Assembly: GCA_003453735.1 (NCBI GenBank)
Contig: DMNE01000421.1
Span: 11,320 to 36,172 of the forward strand
Direction of reading: 5' to 3'
DNA: 24,853 nucleotides
From: Nitrospiraceae bacterium
Lineage (GTDB): Bacteria; Nitrospirota; Thermodesulfovibrionia; Thermodesulfovibrionales; UBA9159
The position numbers and the translations under genes were made by a program. Every line of letters starts with the position of its first letter. Position 1 is the first letter of the stretch. The notes beneath the pieces were generated by a model that saw only the letters and a program-made list of their open reading frames with translations, did not search any database and was not told the origin of the DNA. Positions 6,516 to 15,270 of this stretch are shown piece by piece.

Positions 6516-9343
6516 GCGCACTCGTCATTGCAGCCGGAGAAAACTTAATAGAGGAGGTCCTCTCCCGCTTGAAGGGGAGCGAAAGGGACTATTCACCGTC
6601 CTTGGTAGTCTTCCCCGGCAAAAGGCCGTCCCATTTTCTGAGAAAGGCGCTAGCCGCTAAGGTCTGTTCGAGCTTTATCCCGCCGACCATGCTTTCGATG
6701 GATGAGTTCGTCAATTCGGTCTGTGATGAATTAAATCCCAAAAAGAAACTTGAGACCATAGATGCCGTTGCCCTCCTCTACGTCATCCACAGGAAAGCTG
6801 AGAAGCCGCTTGGCGGAAAGGGGTTCATGACACCTGACAGCTTCTTTTCTCTCGGCCTCAAAATATATAGAGACATCGAGGAACTGGCTATAGAAGGCGT
6901 CAAACCCCAGATGGTCAAGGGAATCGAATCCTTCATAGTGGAGGGCATGCCCGAGCAGACGAGGGAAAGAGTACAGTCACTGTCTTTTTTCTACGAGGAG
7001 TTCTATCGGGAGATCAATGCGCTTGGCTTTTCTACAAGGTCAACAAGATACCAGGTTGCTGCAGAGAAGCTGGACGAATCAGGATTAGATAGATTCGAGC
7101 GCATAATCTTCGCCGGCTTCTTTGCACTAACCAGAACAGAAAAAACACTCTTTCAAAAGCTCCTTCCAAGCGATAATACTGCTTTCATTTTCCAGGAGGG
7201 GATCGGATTGAAGGAGCAACTTAAGGATCTGGGCATCACCTCTGAAGGAGGGAGAAAAGGAGCTGCAGAACCTGAAATGCATTTTTACAGCAGCCCCGAT
7301 ACGCACGGACAGGTCCTGGCTTTGGGGAAGATACTCGGGACAAAACTGGAGGCAAACGAATCGCTTGACGAGAAGACAGTCATCGTCCTTCCATCGTCTG
7401 AGACCCTTTTCCCTCTAGTGCGCCAGGGGCTCTCCGTAGTTCCCGAGGATGCCTACAATGTATCTTTGGGATACCCATTGCACCGTACCCCGGTCTTTGG
7501 CTTTATCAATAACCTCATGGAACTCGTCAACTCGATGGACGGAGACCGCATTTATATCCCCGACTACCTGAAATTCGTCCTTCATCCCTACACAAAGAAC
7601 ATTTATTACAGCGGCAAGTCCGAGACGACAAGGATACTGTTCCATGCAATCGAGGAAGAGCTTCTCAGACATAAGGCAAAGACCTTTACCACCCTCGCCG
7701 AGATAGAGGGAAACGGGACCTTCTTTAAAGATGTCATCAGAAAGTTTCGGGAGTACGAGAAGGGGATTACAGAGGAGCGCCTCAGGGAGCATCTGAAGGC
7801 CGTTCACAAAAGCACTATAGAAAGGTTTCTTTCCTTCGAAAACATCGGGGACTTTGCGGGAAAGTGCATAGAAGCCCTTGTTTACGTTTTCAACAACAGC
7901 ACGGCGAGGCTTCACCCCCTCTTTTATCCCTTCTCGGAGTCTTTCATAAGATCCCTTGATCTTCTGCCGCGCTCGCTGATGAAGGATATCTCCTTCGCAG
8001 AAAGGTCCAGTTATTTTAACTTCCTCAGGAAATATATTATGACGGGGCATACTCCTTTTTCTGGCACGCCGGTCAAGGGGCTGCAGGTCCTTGGGTCTCT
8101 CGAGACGAGGAACCTGAAGTTCGACAGAGTTTTCGTCCTTGATGCCAACGAGGAAATCCTTCCCAATACGAGGAAGGAAGAGACGCTCCTGCCCTTCAAA
8201 GCTCGGGAACTATTGGGACTCCCTACCTACGTCGACAGAGACAAGCTCGCCGCGTATTATTTCGACTCACTCCTTAAGGGAGCTAAGGAGGTCCATCTTT
8301 TCTTTATCGAAAACGACAAGACGGAGCGGTCGAGGTTTGTGGAGAAACTTCTCTGGGAGAAGCAGAAGAGGGACCAGACAACCGATTCAAGGCCCTATAT
8401 CAAGCCGGTCCAATATCAGGTGAAGCTGGTAAACAGTAGCCCGGGCTCAATCGCCAAGACCGGCGAGATGGCCGCCTTCCTTAAAGACTATCACTATAGC
8501 GCGACGACACTGAACCAGTATCTCAAATGCCCGCTTCAATTCTACTATGCCACGGTGCTTGGGCTCAGCCGGAAAGATAAAATCACGGGGGAGATCGAGC
8601 GGGATGACCTGGGGAGTTTCGTCCATTCCGTCTTGAGATGCTATTTCTCTGACAAGAGGAACAGGCCGTTAAAGCAAACGGACCTGACCATCAGGCAAAT
8701 GGATTTTCTCGTAAAGGATCTCTTTGAGAAGCAATACGGTGAAGACCCCGCCGGAGCTCTCTATCTTCTTGAGAGGCAGCTCAAGAGACACTTGTCCGAT
8801 GTTCTTAAGTATTACTATATCCCCCTTGTGAAGAATAAAGCGGTCACTATCCTCGAATGCGAGGAGACAATACAGGTAAGAGTGGACTTCTTTAATTTGA
8901 ATGGAAGGCTGGACAGTGTTGAGCAGCGGGACGACAAGACCGTTATCGTGGATTTCAAGACAAGCTCCAACCAGAATTACCTCAAGATAGATCTCGACAA
9001 ACTTGACCTTGATAAGAGGGATACATGGGGCGGGGCGATAGGAAGCCTTCAGCTCCCATTCTATCTCCTGCTTTATACTGAAAAGAAAAGGAGGCCGATA
9101 GACGAGCTCAATGCGCTTTTCTTACTCCTCGGCCGTTCAAAGATTGGAGAAGAGATAGAACTGCCCCTCTTTGGCGATTCGTCCCCGGCTGAGATGTTCG
9201 TGCCTATGAAAGCGGTGATTCTCAAGCTCCTTAAGGAAATAACCGATCCGCTGGTCCCTTTCGTCCCGGCGACAGACAGGAAGAAGGCTTGCCCAAAGTG
9301 TGATTTCCAGTATATTTGTGGTACCCAATGGATCGTCCCATAA
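6512..9343 (+). CDS. AddB-like PD-(D/E)XK nuclease with Fe-S staple and dead helicase domain
   Basis: This 943-residue protein looks like the second subunit of an AddAB-type end-processing complex. The N-terminus (VVFPGKRPSHFLRKAL) sits where an SF1 Walker A would be, but it lacks GxGKT, so no ATP hydrolysis is expected. The GSLETRNLKFDRVFVLDANEEILP stretch (528-551) matches the helicase-like core of AddB. The C-terminal nuclease shows H705, D801, D814-F-K816 and Q847-xxx-Y851. Cys673 just before the nuclease, plus C927-x2-C930-x5-C936 at the end, is the four-Cys pattern that holds a 4Fe-4S cluster in AddB and Cas4-like nucleases. Both subunits therefore keep a nuclease, as in AddAB and unlike RecBCD. 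The start overlaps the helicase stop. Confidence 0.88.
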   Translation: MSALVIAAGENLIEEVLSRLKGSERDYSPSLVVFPGKRPSHFLRKALAAKVCSSFIPPTMLSMDEFVNSVCDELNPKKKLETIDAVALLYVIHRKAEKPLGGKGFMTPDSFFSLGLKIYRDIEELAIEGVKPQMVKGIESFIVEGMPEQTRERVQSLSFFYEEFYREINALGFSTRSTRYQVAAEKLDESGLDRFERIIFAGFFALTRTEKTLFQKLLPSDNTAFIFQEGIGLKEQLKDLGITSEGGRKGAAEPEMHFYSSPDTHGQVLALGKILGTKLEANESLDEKTVIVLPSSETLFPLVRQGLSVVPEDAYNVSLGYPLHRTPVFGFINNLMELVNSMDGDRIYIPDYLKFVLHPYTKNIYYSGKSETTRILFHAIEEELLRHKAKTFTTLAEIEGNGTFFKDVIRKFREYEKGITEERLREHLKAVHKSTIERFLSFENIGDFAGKCIEALVYVFNNSTARLHPLFYPFSESFIRSLDLLPRSLMKDISFAERSSYFNFLRKYIMTGHTPFSGTPVKGLQVLGSLETRNLKFDRVFVLDANEEILPNTRKEETLLPFKARELLGLPTYVDRDKLAAYYFDSLLKGAKEVHLFFIENDKTERSRFVEKLLWEKQKRDQTTDSRPYIKPVQYQVKLVNSSPGSIAKTGEMAAFLKDYHYSATTLNQYLKCPLQFYYATVLGLSRKDKITGEIERDDLGSFVHSVLRCYFSDKRNRPLKQTDLTIRQMDFLVKDLFEKQYGEDPAGALYLLERQLKRHLSDVLKYYYIPLVKNKAVTILECEETIQVRVDFFNLNGRLDSVEQRDDKTVIVDFKTSSNQNYLKIDLDKLDLDKRDTWGGAIGSLQLPFYLLLYTEKKRRPIDELNALFLLLGRSKIGEEIELPLFGDSSPAEMFVPMKAVILKLLKEITDPLVPFVPATDRKKACPKCDFQYICGTQWIVP

Positions 9344-9683
9344 CCTTGTGGTTTTATGTTCAGTACAAGTCTTGTAACCTATTTCAGAGACCCACCTGCT
9401 GTTCGGATAGATGTTTCTTTTTGTCGAGCAAAGGGAGCGACATTACACAGACGCAGTTGAAGAAGTGGAAGAACCCGTGGAAATTTCAACGCGTTTCGAT
9501 CCGCTCTGCCATCACGCTCTTGGAAGCTCACCGAATATGGGTGAGGATGAATAAATTGCATCCATCCTGATGCAGGAAGTACGTTTCCTGTTGCACCTGG
9601 ATTGGTTCAGAAACCTGGGCCTCGTGTTCCTCCATGATTTTATGCGGGTGCCTCTCAATCCATTAGTTTGAATGTCAATCGAA
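9344..9683. other. Gene-free stretch after the AddAB-like operon, with a UACG hairpin
   Basis: No reading frame here resembles a protein I recognise. A compact hairpin, CAGGAAG-TACG-TTTCCTG, lies at 9573-9590: seven pairs including one G-U, closed by a UNCG-type loop. It is about 230 bp past the AddB stop and lacks a following T-tract, so its role as a terminator is uncertain. The stretch runs directly into an intron domain V relic and may include decayed intron sequence. Confidence 0.35.
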
Positions 9684-9753
9684 GAGCGGCTTACCTGGCC
9701 GGTACGAGCCGTTCCGTTGGGAGGGGGTGGTCTCTATGACCACTTCCTCTCAG
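9684..9753 (+). mobile_element. Group II intron 3'-end relic: domain V (9684-9714) and domain VI-like hairpin (9717-9753)
   Basis: Bases 9684-9691 pair with 9707-9714 (8 pairs, one G-U). A 2-nt bulge, CG, lies at 9705-9706, and 9692-9695 pair with 9701-9704. This is the shape of group II domain V, with the AGC catalytic triad at 9685-9687. The apical loop is TGGCC instead of a GNRA tetraloop, which suggests decay or an unusual subtype. Immediately after comes a long stem: 9721-9732 pairs with 9738-9749 around a 5-nt loop and extends outward with further pairs, in the place of domain VI. No reverse transcriptase is encoded upstream, so this is a remnant or an ORF-less intron tail. The assignment rests on the fold only. 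Confidence 0.55.
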
Positions 9754-9918
9754 ATCATCAATCAGTCAACGGCAGACAGGCACATGAAGTTGAGAACATG
9801 CTGAGAAGGGCCGATGGCGAGGTCGCCACTATGGCCTCTACAGGCACAGGCAGATTTGTAGGCGGTTTTGAGTTTTTTAGGGATGTTTCTGCATTGAAGA
9901 AACCCTGAGCTCTGTTCA
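9754..9918. other. Short gene-free spacer
   Basis: A 78-codon frame starting at 9672 runs through the intron fold and this spacer, but it matches nothing and begins inside the predicted RNA structure. A 7-bp stem (9917-9923 with 9932-9938) spans the stop codon of the lipoprotein gene. Confidence 0.3.
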
Positions 9919-10836
9919 TCAAATACTCCCGTTTGATGTCAAAAGCTGGTTAATCAGGCTTGTCATATCTTGAAGGGTAACACCTGACACGTTCAGCTGG
10001 GTGTTCTGAATGAACTCCGTCATTGCAGTTGCCAGGCCGCTCGTCCCTGCGTTAGGAGGCATCAATGTTCCCACTGGTAAGCCACCCCCCAGTATTATAG
10101 GAGAACCCATCATCATGCCGTCCATGCGCCCATCGGATGCATCTTTCATCATGGCCGTAACCATACCTGAAGAAAAGGGCATTCCTATATCCTTTGCATA
10201 TTGTGATATTGCTGCTATGCTCATTCCGTAGCTCCTCATATCCTGGTCCGCCCCACTTCCCGACCCCGGAAGCGATGGATCCATCGGCTGAGTGAAAAGA
10301 ATATCACTTATCATGAAGTAATTGCCTACTGCTGTATTAGCCGCTGTTATGTTTGCAGAGGTCATTCCACCGGGCATTCCCTGTGCCAGTGTCTGGGCCA
10401 TGGAAGTGAGAGGGGTCACTTGGATTCCGCTCAACCCAGCAGCTGCTGACAGGGAAGGGATTACACATGTCATTACATCGCCCAGCTGCATTGACTCGAG
10501 AGCGCCCGTTGCCTCATCAGTGTAAAGTCCCCCATTTACCAGCAGCATAACGGGACCGGAGTAACCGCCGACGGAAATCGAGAAATTGCCTGCTTCATGA
10601 GCTCCATTCGTCTGCCCGGTACCTATCTGTCCGCCGAGCACGCCGTTGTTAATGGCAAAGGCTGTCACTGTGGCAGCAGCTAAGGGCCCCTTGAACGCGC
10701 TACCACTTATAGTCCCAGGCACGGAGACGGGTGTTATGGTTCCGCCACCGCCACCACTGCAACCAACAAGTGCCGTGAGAAATATAGACAAAACAATTAG
10801 TGTTAAACTCTCAGCTGCAATCCTATGGTTTGTCAT
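9919..10836 (-). CDS. Putative secreted lipoprotein, Gly/Met-rich
   Basis: This 305-residue protein has a lipoprotein signal peptide: basic start, hydrophobic core at about 11-24, and lipobox LVGC with Cys26 as the lipidation site, followed by a Gly tract. After export and acylation it should sit in the outer or inner membrane. The N-terminal third (GTISGSAFKGPLAAATVTAF) resembles the carboxypeptidase-regulatory or SdrD-B-like beta-sandwich repeats that often begin GxVxDGPVxGAxV. This is a resemblance only. Residues 150-270 are unusually rich in Met and Gly, including MDGMMMGSP. The start has a good Shine-Dalgarno (AAGGAG just upstream). No enzyme motif was found and the function is unknown. 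It is probably transcribed alone from the promoter at 10968-10995. Confidence 0.75.
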   Translation of the reverse strand: MTNHRIAAESLTLIVLSIFLTALVGCSGGGGGTITPVSVPGTISGSAFKGPLAAATVTAFAINNGVLGGQIGTGQTNGAHEAGNFSISVGGYSGPVMLLVNGGLYTDEATGALESMQLGDVMTCVIPSLSAAAGLSGIQVTPLTSMAQTLAQGMPGGMTSANITAANTAVGNYFMISDILFTQPMDPSLPGSGSGADQDMRSYGMSIAAISQYAKDIGMPFSSGMVTAMMKDASDGRMDGMMMGSPIILGGGLPVGTLMPPNAGTSGLATAMTEFIQNTQLNVSGVTLQDMTSLINQLLTSNGSI

Positions 10837-10967
10837 CTTAAATCTCCTTTCCGGAGTAACTTACAATATCCTACAAAACGAAGGGAGTTTCAAAACACAA
10901 GGGGTAGTCACAGCTATTTCTACATCCTTGCTATCAATTGTCCGTCTTCGATAAGCGTTTCGATTTA

Positions 10968-10995
10968 AGTCTATAAGAAAAGTTTCCGCTGTCAA
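10968..10995 (-). promoter_or_regulatory. Possible sigma-70 promoter for the lipoprotein gene
   Basis: On the minus strand a perfect TTGACA (10995-10990) is followed 16 bp later by TAGACT (10973-10968), 4 of 6 with the -10 consensus. It lies about 130 bp upstream of the lipoprotein start, leaving a long untranslated leader. Confidence 0.4.
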
Positions 10996-11119
10996 CTTAC
11001 ACTTTTAGAAATTTAGAAATGCCGTTGCAAAATGAGGTAGGCGGATACAATCCTTGGGATGATACCTTCACCGCTATAGACTCTATATGACAATCGTAAG
11101 AGAAGGCATTGTTCGTTCA

Positions 11120-13090
11120 TTAGATCTGTTTTCTTTGAAGTATAACTACTTCACCCAGATTACCTAACGTCTCATACTTTTGTTTTATATAGTCAACCAC
11201 TTCCGGCACCTGAATTGTTTCCGGTATGTCATCAACGCGCCATGTATCCAGGCTGTAAATGATGAATTTAGGCTTGTTCTTCTCGAGACCAGAAATTAAA
11301 TCCAGTCGTTGGGGAGAGGTTACGGCAAAATATGCTATGGCGTAGCGGGTTGGATTTTGCTTGTTGAAGATGAAATAATATGCGGCCTCATTTGGGAAGA
11401 AATACACATATTTTTCCCTTTGCGCATAAGCATCCAGAAAATTCTTTATGTTCACTATCGAATTCGCTGTGGAAGGGTGATAAAATATTTTCCCCCTTGC
11501 AATCCCTTGAAGATCGACGCCTATTGGTGCGACTGTCAGCTTTTGTGAAAAATTCCTGAGTCGATCTTCAAGGGAAACTATATTGTACCTAACATTGGTT
11601 CCATATAGAACGACAATTGAAAATGACCCAATAACGAGCAACGCGAATAGTGCATGCCCAATTCTCAAATGTAGCTTCCTGGTGTTCAATAGAGCTGCAG
11701 CCATACAATCTATTTGAAGAAGAAGCAAAAGCAATGTTGGATGAAAGACTTTTACAGCATCTTCGAGAGCAACCCTACCTAAAGGTATTCTAAAAAGGAT
11801 GATGCTGTAAAGCAATAGAGCAATCTTGAGATAAAGAGTTTCATCGTCACTTTTTAGAAGGAAAAGAACTGTAAGATAAATCGACATTATACTGTAGAAA
11901 AATATCATCCAGTATGCAAGTGGAAACACCTCGAGAGGATTTGAAATGAAATCAGTTAAGGATGGAAAAGGAAAACTCCCGTAGCCCAATATCTTCAATT
12001 TCGGGAAACTATAGATGTTGTCAAAAAACATGACGAGGGCACCCTTGGCTGCAAAGAAAATTAACATTGGTGTCACTGCTGCAACAAGTCCAGATAGCAG
12101 AATTGCCGTATTTATCGAAAATGTCCTTACCTTACGTTGTCTGAGGACATCATCGAGAAAGAATACACACACACAGGCTATTAAAGAAGCGATGCCCGCC
12201 TCTTGGCTAAACAAAATGCTTAGACCGATCACAATCCCAGCGAGAAAAAGGAGATTTCGTTTCCCCTTTGAACGGTAAAAATGAAGCAGAAGAAAAGGAA
12301 CTATCCCCAAGACAAACCTGAGAGCTGTGAAGTTAACAGACAGGTGCCAGTAAGGTGGAAAGATAACAAGATAGAGTAGACTTGCGAAGAAAGACAACCA
12401 CTTGAAACGAAGCGTCTTGAATAGAAAGAATACAACCAAGCCAAAGGCTAACAGGTCGTAGCAGTACTTCAGTGCTCTTTCGATCAATACTGTATGACCA
12501 AATAGTTTCATTGCCCATGCCAAGGGATAAATCAACAGCGGCCCATACAAACAGAAAAAGTCTTTTCCATATACTCCTCCGGAGAGGATACTCTGGACCC
12601 ATGCGAGGGTTTCCCCGTCCTCTCCGAGAAATGGCCATGAACCTACAAAGGGCTTGTAATTGGGGTCATGAAAATCAGTTATGTTGAATGTCCACAAAAC
12701 ACCCCCAATAAGCATAATGATTACATATAAATACGTATGGTGATTTCTCTTCGTTTTTGCATCCGCGAACAAAAAAAGCTCTTTCACCACAGCCGTTCGG
12801 TTTCGTGCCCAGATATACCATGGAACAATCGCAAAAGAGAAAGGGAAAAAGAGCAGTGAGAAATAGCTGGCAACGTCCTTCGACTTAGGGTATCCCTGCA
12901 GTATCGATGCGCTCACAATTCCCAACTCTCTCGCTTTCCGGAGTTCTGAAGAAAAATCAAAGGGGATTAACATGAACAAATATGCGGCAAGTAGTCCAAT
13001 GGAAAATCCAACAATAATAATAGAAACGTGAGTAATGTAAAAACATGCGGCGGAAATAGTATTCCCTGAGCTTTTTCCCGTATTGTTCAT
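11120..13090 (-). CDS. Polytopic membrane protein, probable GT-C type glycosyltransferase
   Basis: This 656-residue protein has roughly a dozen hydrophobic segments spread from about residue 15 to 510 and a soluble C-terminal tail (about 515-656) that should face the periplasm. The segment GEDGETLAWVQSILSGGVYGKDFFCLYGPLLIYP, in a loop after an early membrane segment, resembles the first periplasmic loop of GT-C (PMT/ArnT-like) transferases. In those enzymes an acidic pair binds the lipid-phosphate sugar donor. The family assignment is by layout, not by a firm signature. It is transcribed divergently from the methyltransferase gene and sits in a block of sugar-modifying genes, which supports a role in surface glycan assembly. 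It could instead be a polymer ligase or flippase-like protein. Confidence 0.65.
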   Translation of the reverse strand: MNNTGKSSGNTISAACFYITHVSIIIVGFSIGLLAAYLFMLIPFDFSSELRKARELGIVSASILQGYPKSKDVASYFSLLFFPFSFAIVPWYIWARNRTAVVKELFLFADAKTKRNHHTYLYVIIMLIGGVLWTFNITDFHDPNYKPFVGSWPFLGEDGETLAWVQSILSGGVYGKDFFCLYGPLLIYPLAWAMKLFGHTVLIERALKYCYDLLAFGLVVFFLFKTLRFKWLSFFASLLYLVIFPPYWHLSVNFTALRFVLGIVPFLLLHFYRSKGKRNLLFLAGIVIGLSILFSQEAGIASLIACVCVFFLDDVLRQRKVRTFSINTAILLSGLVAAVTPMLIFFAAKGALVMFFDNIYSFPKLKILGYGSFPFPSLTDFISNPLEVFPLAYWMIFFYSIMSIYLTVLFLLKSDDETLYLKIALLLYSIILFRIPLGRVALEDAVKVFHPTLLLLLLQIDCMAAALLNTRKLHLRIGHALFALLVIGSFSIVVLYGTNVRYNIVSLEDRLRNFSQKLTVAPIGVDLQGIARGKIFYHPSTANSIVNIKNFLDAYAQREKYVYFFPNEAAYYFIFNKQNPTRYAIAYFAVTSPQRLDLISGLEKNKPKFIIYSLDTWRVDDIPETIQVPEVVDYIKQKYETLGNLGEVVILQRKQI

Positions 13091-13111
13091 GGGTCATATT
13101 TATATTATAAT
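13083..13111 (+). promoter_or_regulatory. Possible promoter for the methyltransferase-GT9 pair
   Basis: A perfect TATAAT (13106-13111) lies 17 bp after TTGTTC (13083-13088). A start of transcription about 7 bp later would leave almost no leader before the ATG at 13124. Either the transcript is nearly leaderless or the true start codon is further downstream. Confidence 0.35.
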
Positions 13112-13123
13112 AAACGTTATCCG

Positions 13124-13987
13124 ATGGTAAACAATATCCTCTTCGATTGTCAGTTGCTGCAGAATGTTCCATCACCTCTGTGTGGCCATGAGTTGCCCCT
13201 GAGCCGATCTAGAGGATATAAAGCGAAATGTCTTTCTTGCGGGTCATTTTGGGATCTTGACACTTTCACTGCCGGACCGAATTATGACGCTTCTTACCCG
13301 ATACTGCGCTCACATTATAATCCAAAGGTTGGTGAAAACAAAGTCAAGACACTTCAGTCTTGGCTTAAGAAATTGGGAATCAATCTTTCAACCCTGACAG
13401 TGTGTGAAGTCGGATTTGGTGGAGGGCACTGTCTTAAGTTTTTAATGGAAATATCAGGAAACGTCTTCGGCATAGAAACAATTGCAGAGAATATTGAGCA
13501 CGCGCGCAGTTTGGGGCTGGAGATGGATCGCCTGTTCTTTGCCCATGCTCTTCCCTCAGAACTTCCGTCAAGGATAGATCTATGGCTGTTTCAGGACAGC
13601 TTCGAGCATCTTGCGGATCCTGCCGCATTCTTCGACTGGCTCTCTAAGAATTCCTCAGAACAAGCGCAGTTACTGATCGTTTTGCCTGAAGCAGGAAGCA
13701 TTTCCGAAAGACTGCTTGGACGATTCTGGCCTCACAAACTGAACGACCATCGCTTTCATTGGAGCAGGAAAGGACTCATCGGTTTTCTATCGGTGAGAAA
13801 ATTTAATGTCTCGACATTTTTCAGACCTGTCAAGTATATTTCCCTTGCGACTATTGTGGCCCATATAATGCAGAAAATGGTTACGCCGAAAGGCTTGTCA
13901 GAATGGATCGAGAGAGCACATTCTTTCGATCTTCGCTTTCATTTCAACATTGGGGAAATGGGGATACTTTTGAGGAAAAACAGATGA
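13124..13987 (+). CDS. Class I SAM-dependent methyltransferase with N-terminal Cys motif
   Basis: This 287-residue protein has a Rossmann-type methyltransferase core. Motif I is VCEVGFGGG (93-101), an acidic residue follows the next strand (E118 in FGIET), and FQDSFEHLADP (156-166) takes the place of the usual D-x-L-E-H-L-x-x-P motif. Upstream, C36-x-x-C39-G, with a possible C20/H22 pair, suggests a small zinc ribbon of the kind seen before some sugar or lipid methyltransferases. It likely methylates a surface sugar or related metabolite, given the overlapping GT9 gene and flanking membrane glycosyltransferases; this is inferred from context. No Shine-Dalgarno is evident at the ATG used. The stop overlaps the next start as ATGA (13984-13987). 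Confidence 0.8.
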   Translation: MVNNILFDCQLLQNVPSPLCGHELPLSRSRGYKAKCLSCGSFWDLDTFTAGPNYDASYPILRSHYNPKVGENKVKTLQSWLKKLGINLSTLTVCEVGFGGGHCLKFLMEISGNVFGIETIAENIEHARSLGLEMDRLFFAHALPSELPSRIDLWLFQDSFEHLADPAAFFDWLSKNSSEQAQLLIVLPEAGSISERLLGRFWPHKLNDHRFHWSRKGLIGFLSVRKFNVSTFFRPVKYISLATIVAHIMQKMVTPKGLSEWIERAHSFDLRFHFNIGEMGILLRKNR

Positions 13988-15150
13988 CGATAAAAAGAAA
14001 ACAGTACATTGACCTCGTTCTCGGAGGGCTGCTCCTCGTAATATTGCGCCTGCCAGTATTGCTTCTGGGACGGCTCCTGAGAAGGGACCATTCGCTGTCT
14101 CCGAGGGGTAACATTCTTGTTATCAAGATGCAGGGGGGCGGGAGCCTTGTCATCGCTTTCCCTGCGCTCTTAGGGATTCGAAAACAGTACAGTGATTGCC
14201 GCCTTATCTTATTGACTGTGCCATCAGTTGCGCCATTTGCAGAGAGCTTGGGGATATTTGATGAAATCATCCGTGTGGAAGACTCTGACTTTCTTTCTCT
14301 GGTTTTCTCCAGCTTTCATTGCTGGTTGAGAACTCTGTGGACTGACACGGTAATAGATTTGGAAGTGTACAGCAGGTTGACTACGGTCTTCAGTGTGCTT
14401 ATTATGGCAAGAAATAGAATAGGGTTTTTCCTCGAGAGTGCCTTCTGGAGAAGGTACTTGCACACACATCTCATCTTTTTAAATCGTTACTCGGGTATCT
14501 ACTATTTCTATAATGAAATTGCTCGACTCCTGTCATCACCCGTCGAATCACGTTCCTCATGTGCAGAGCATTTGCGGAAAAATCTTGTTCCTGTTAGTAA
14601 AAGTTCACGTGCGAGAATAAGCATCGGACATGCGTGTTCTGAATTCGGCAAGGAGAGGATGCTGTCAGCTGATCAGTGGATTGAGGTATTTCGTAAAGGA
14701 AAGGTCACCTCTGAAGAGATTGTTTTTCTGGGCGCGACAACCGATTATCTGAACGCGCAAGAAATTATCGAAGTAGCGAGGGCGCAGTTTCCTGCGGTTG
14801 ACTTTCAGAATAAATGCGGCACTATGGCTCTCAAAGAAGCGGTGGCCTACATCGATTCGTCAGATGAGTTCTGGGGAATTGATTCAGGGTTGCTTCATTA
14901 TGCTCGACTTCTCGGGAAAAAAACGGTCTCTTTCTGGGGTCCGACCGACCCTGCAACACGCCTTCAGTGTTTTGCCGATGTACAGACGGAGATCTATTAC
15001 CACAAAGTACCGTGTTCTCCCTGCATACATGTGGCTGAGGCTCCCTTCTGTGAAGGAGAGAACATCTGCCTAAGATCGATCTTTCAGAGGGATGAAGAGG
15101 ACGCTGACGAGAAGAAAACCTTTTGTGTCAGCGATCATATTCCGTTATGA
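13984..15150 (+). CDS. Glycosyltransferase family 9 (heptosyltransferase-like)
   Basis: This 388-residue protein has the GT9 landmarks. ILVIKMQGGGSLVIAFPAL (44-62) stands where heptosyltransferases have a GxGD loop. GIDSGLLHYARLLGKKTVSFWGPTDP (298-323) is the conserved sugar-nucleotide binding segment with D300 and H305. A Cys cluster near the end (C344, C347, C356, C362) is also usual in many GT9 members. Unusually, an N-terminal hydrophobic segment (about 10-30) precedes the catalytic fold, suggesting membrane anchoring, and the typical GxGD is replaced by GGGS. I start at ATG 13984, which overlaps the methyltransferase stop; a longer frame upstream would lie entirely inside that gene. It probably adds a sugar to lipopolysaccharide or another envelope glycan. 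The acceptor is unknown. Confidence 0.85.
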   Translation: MTIKRKQYIDLVLGGLLLVILRLPVLLLGRLLRRDHSLSPRGNILVIKMQGGGSLVIAFPALLGIRKQYSDCRLILLTVPSVAPFAESLGIFDEIIRVEDSDFLSLVFSSFHCWLRTLWTDTVIDLEVYSRLTTVFSVLIMARNRIGFFLESAFWRRYLHTHLIFLNRYSGIYYFYNEIARLLSSPVESRSSCAEHLRKNLVPVSKSSRARISIGHACSEFGKERMLSADQWIEVFRKGKVTSEEIVFLGATTDYLNAQEIIEVARAQFPAVDFQNKCGTMALKEAVAYIDSSDEFWGIDSGLLHYARLLGKKTVSFWGPTDPATRLQCFADVQTEIYYHKVPCSPCIHVAEAPFCEGENICLRSIFQRDEEDADEKKTFCVSDHIPL

Positions 15151-15270
15151 AAGCTCGTCCGGGTATGTGTCGATAAATTATGGGAAGGGTTTGGACAGCC
15201 TCATTGCCCTGGTTTTTATGAGGATGTTTTCCCTATCGCCTTTACGAATTCCTCGTGTCGCATCCATCGT

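Noticed and set aside
7415..8050. 211-codon minus-strand ORF inside the AddB-like gene
   Set aside because: Shadow of the AddB-like frame; no motif and no start signal.
9316..9570. 84-codon ORF overlapping the end of the AddB-like gene
   Set aside because: It overlaps the conserved Cys-rich end of AddB in another frame and has no recognisable content.
9672..9908. 78-codon ORF as a small gene
   Set aside because: It starts just before the domain V fold and runs through the structured RNA; no ribosome-binding site or family resemblance.
13903..13983. Longer start for the GT9 gene
   Set aside because: The extra 27 codons lie inside the methyltransferase gene in another frame; the ATGA overlap at 13984 is the normal coupled arrangement.
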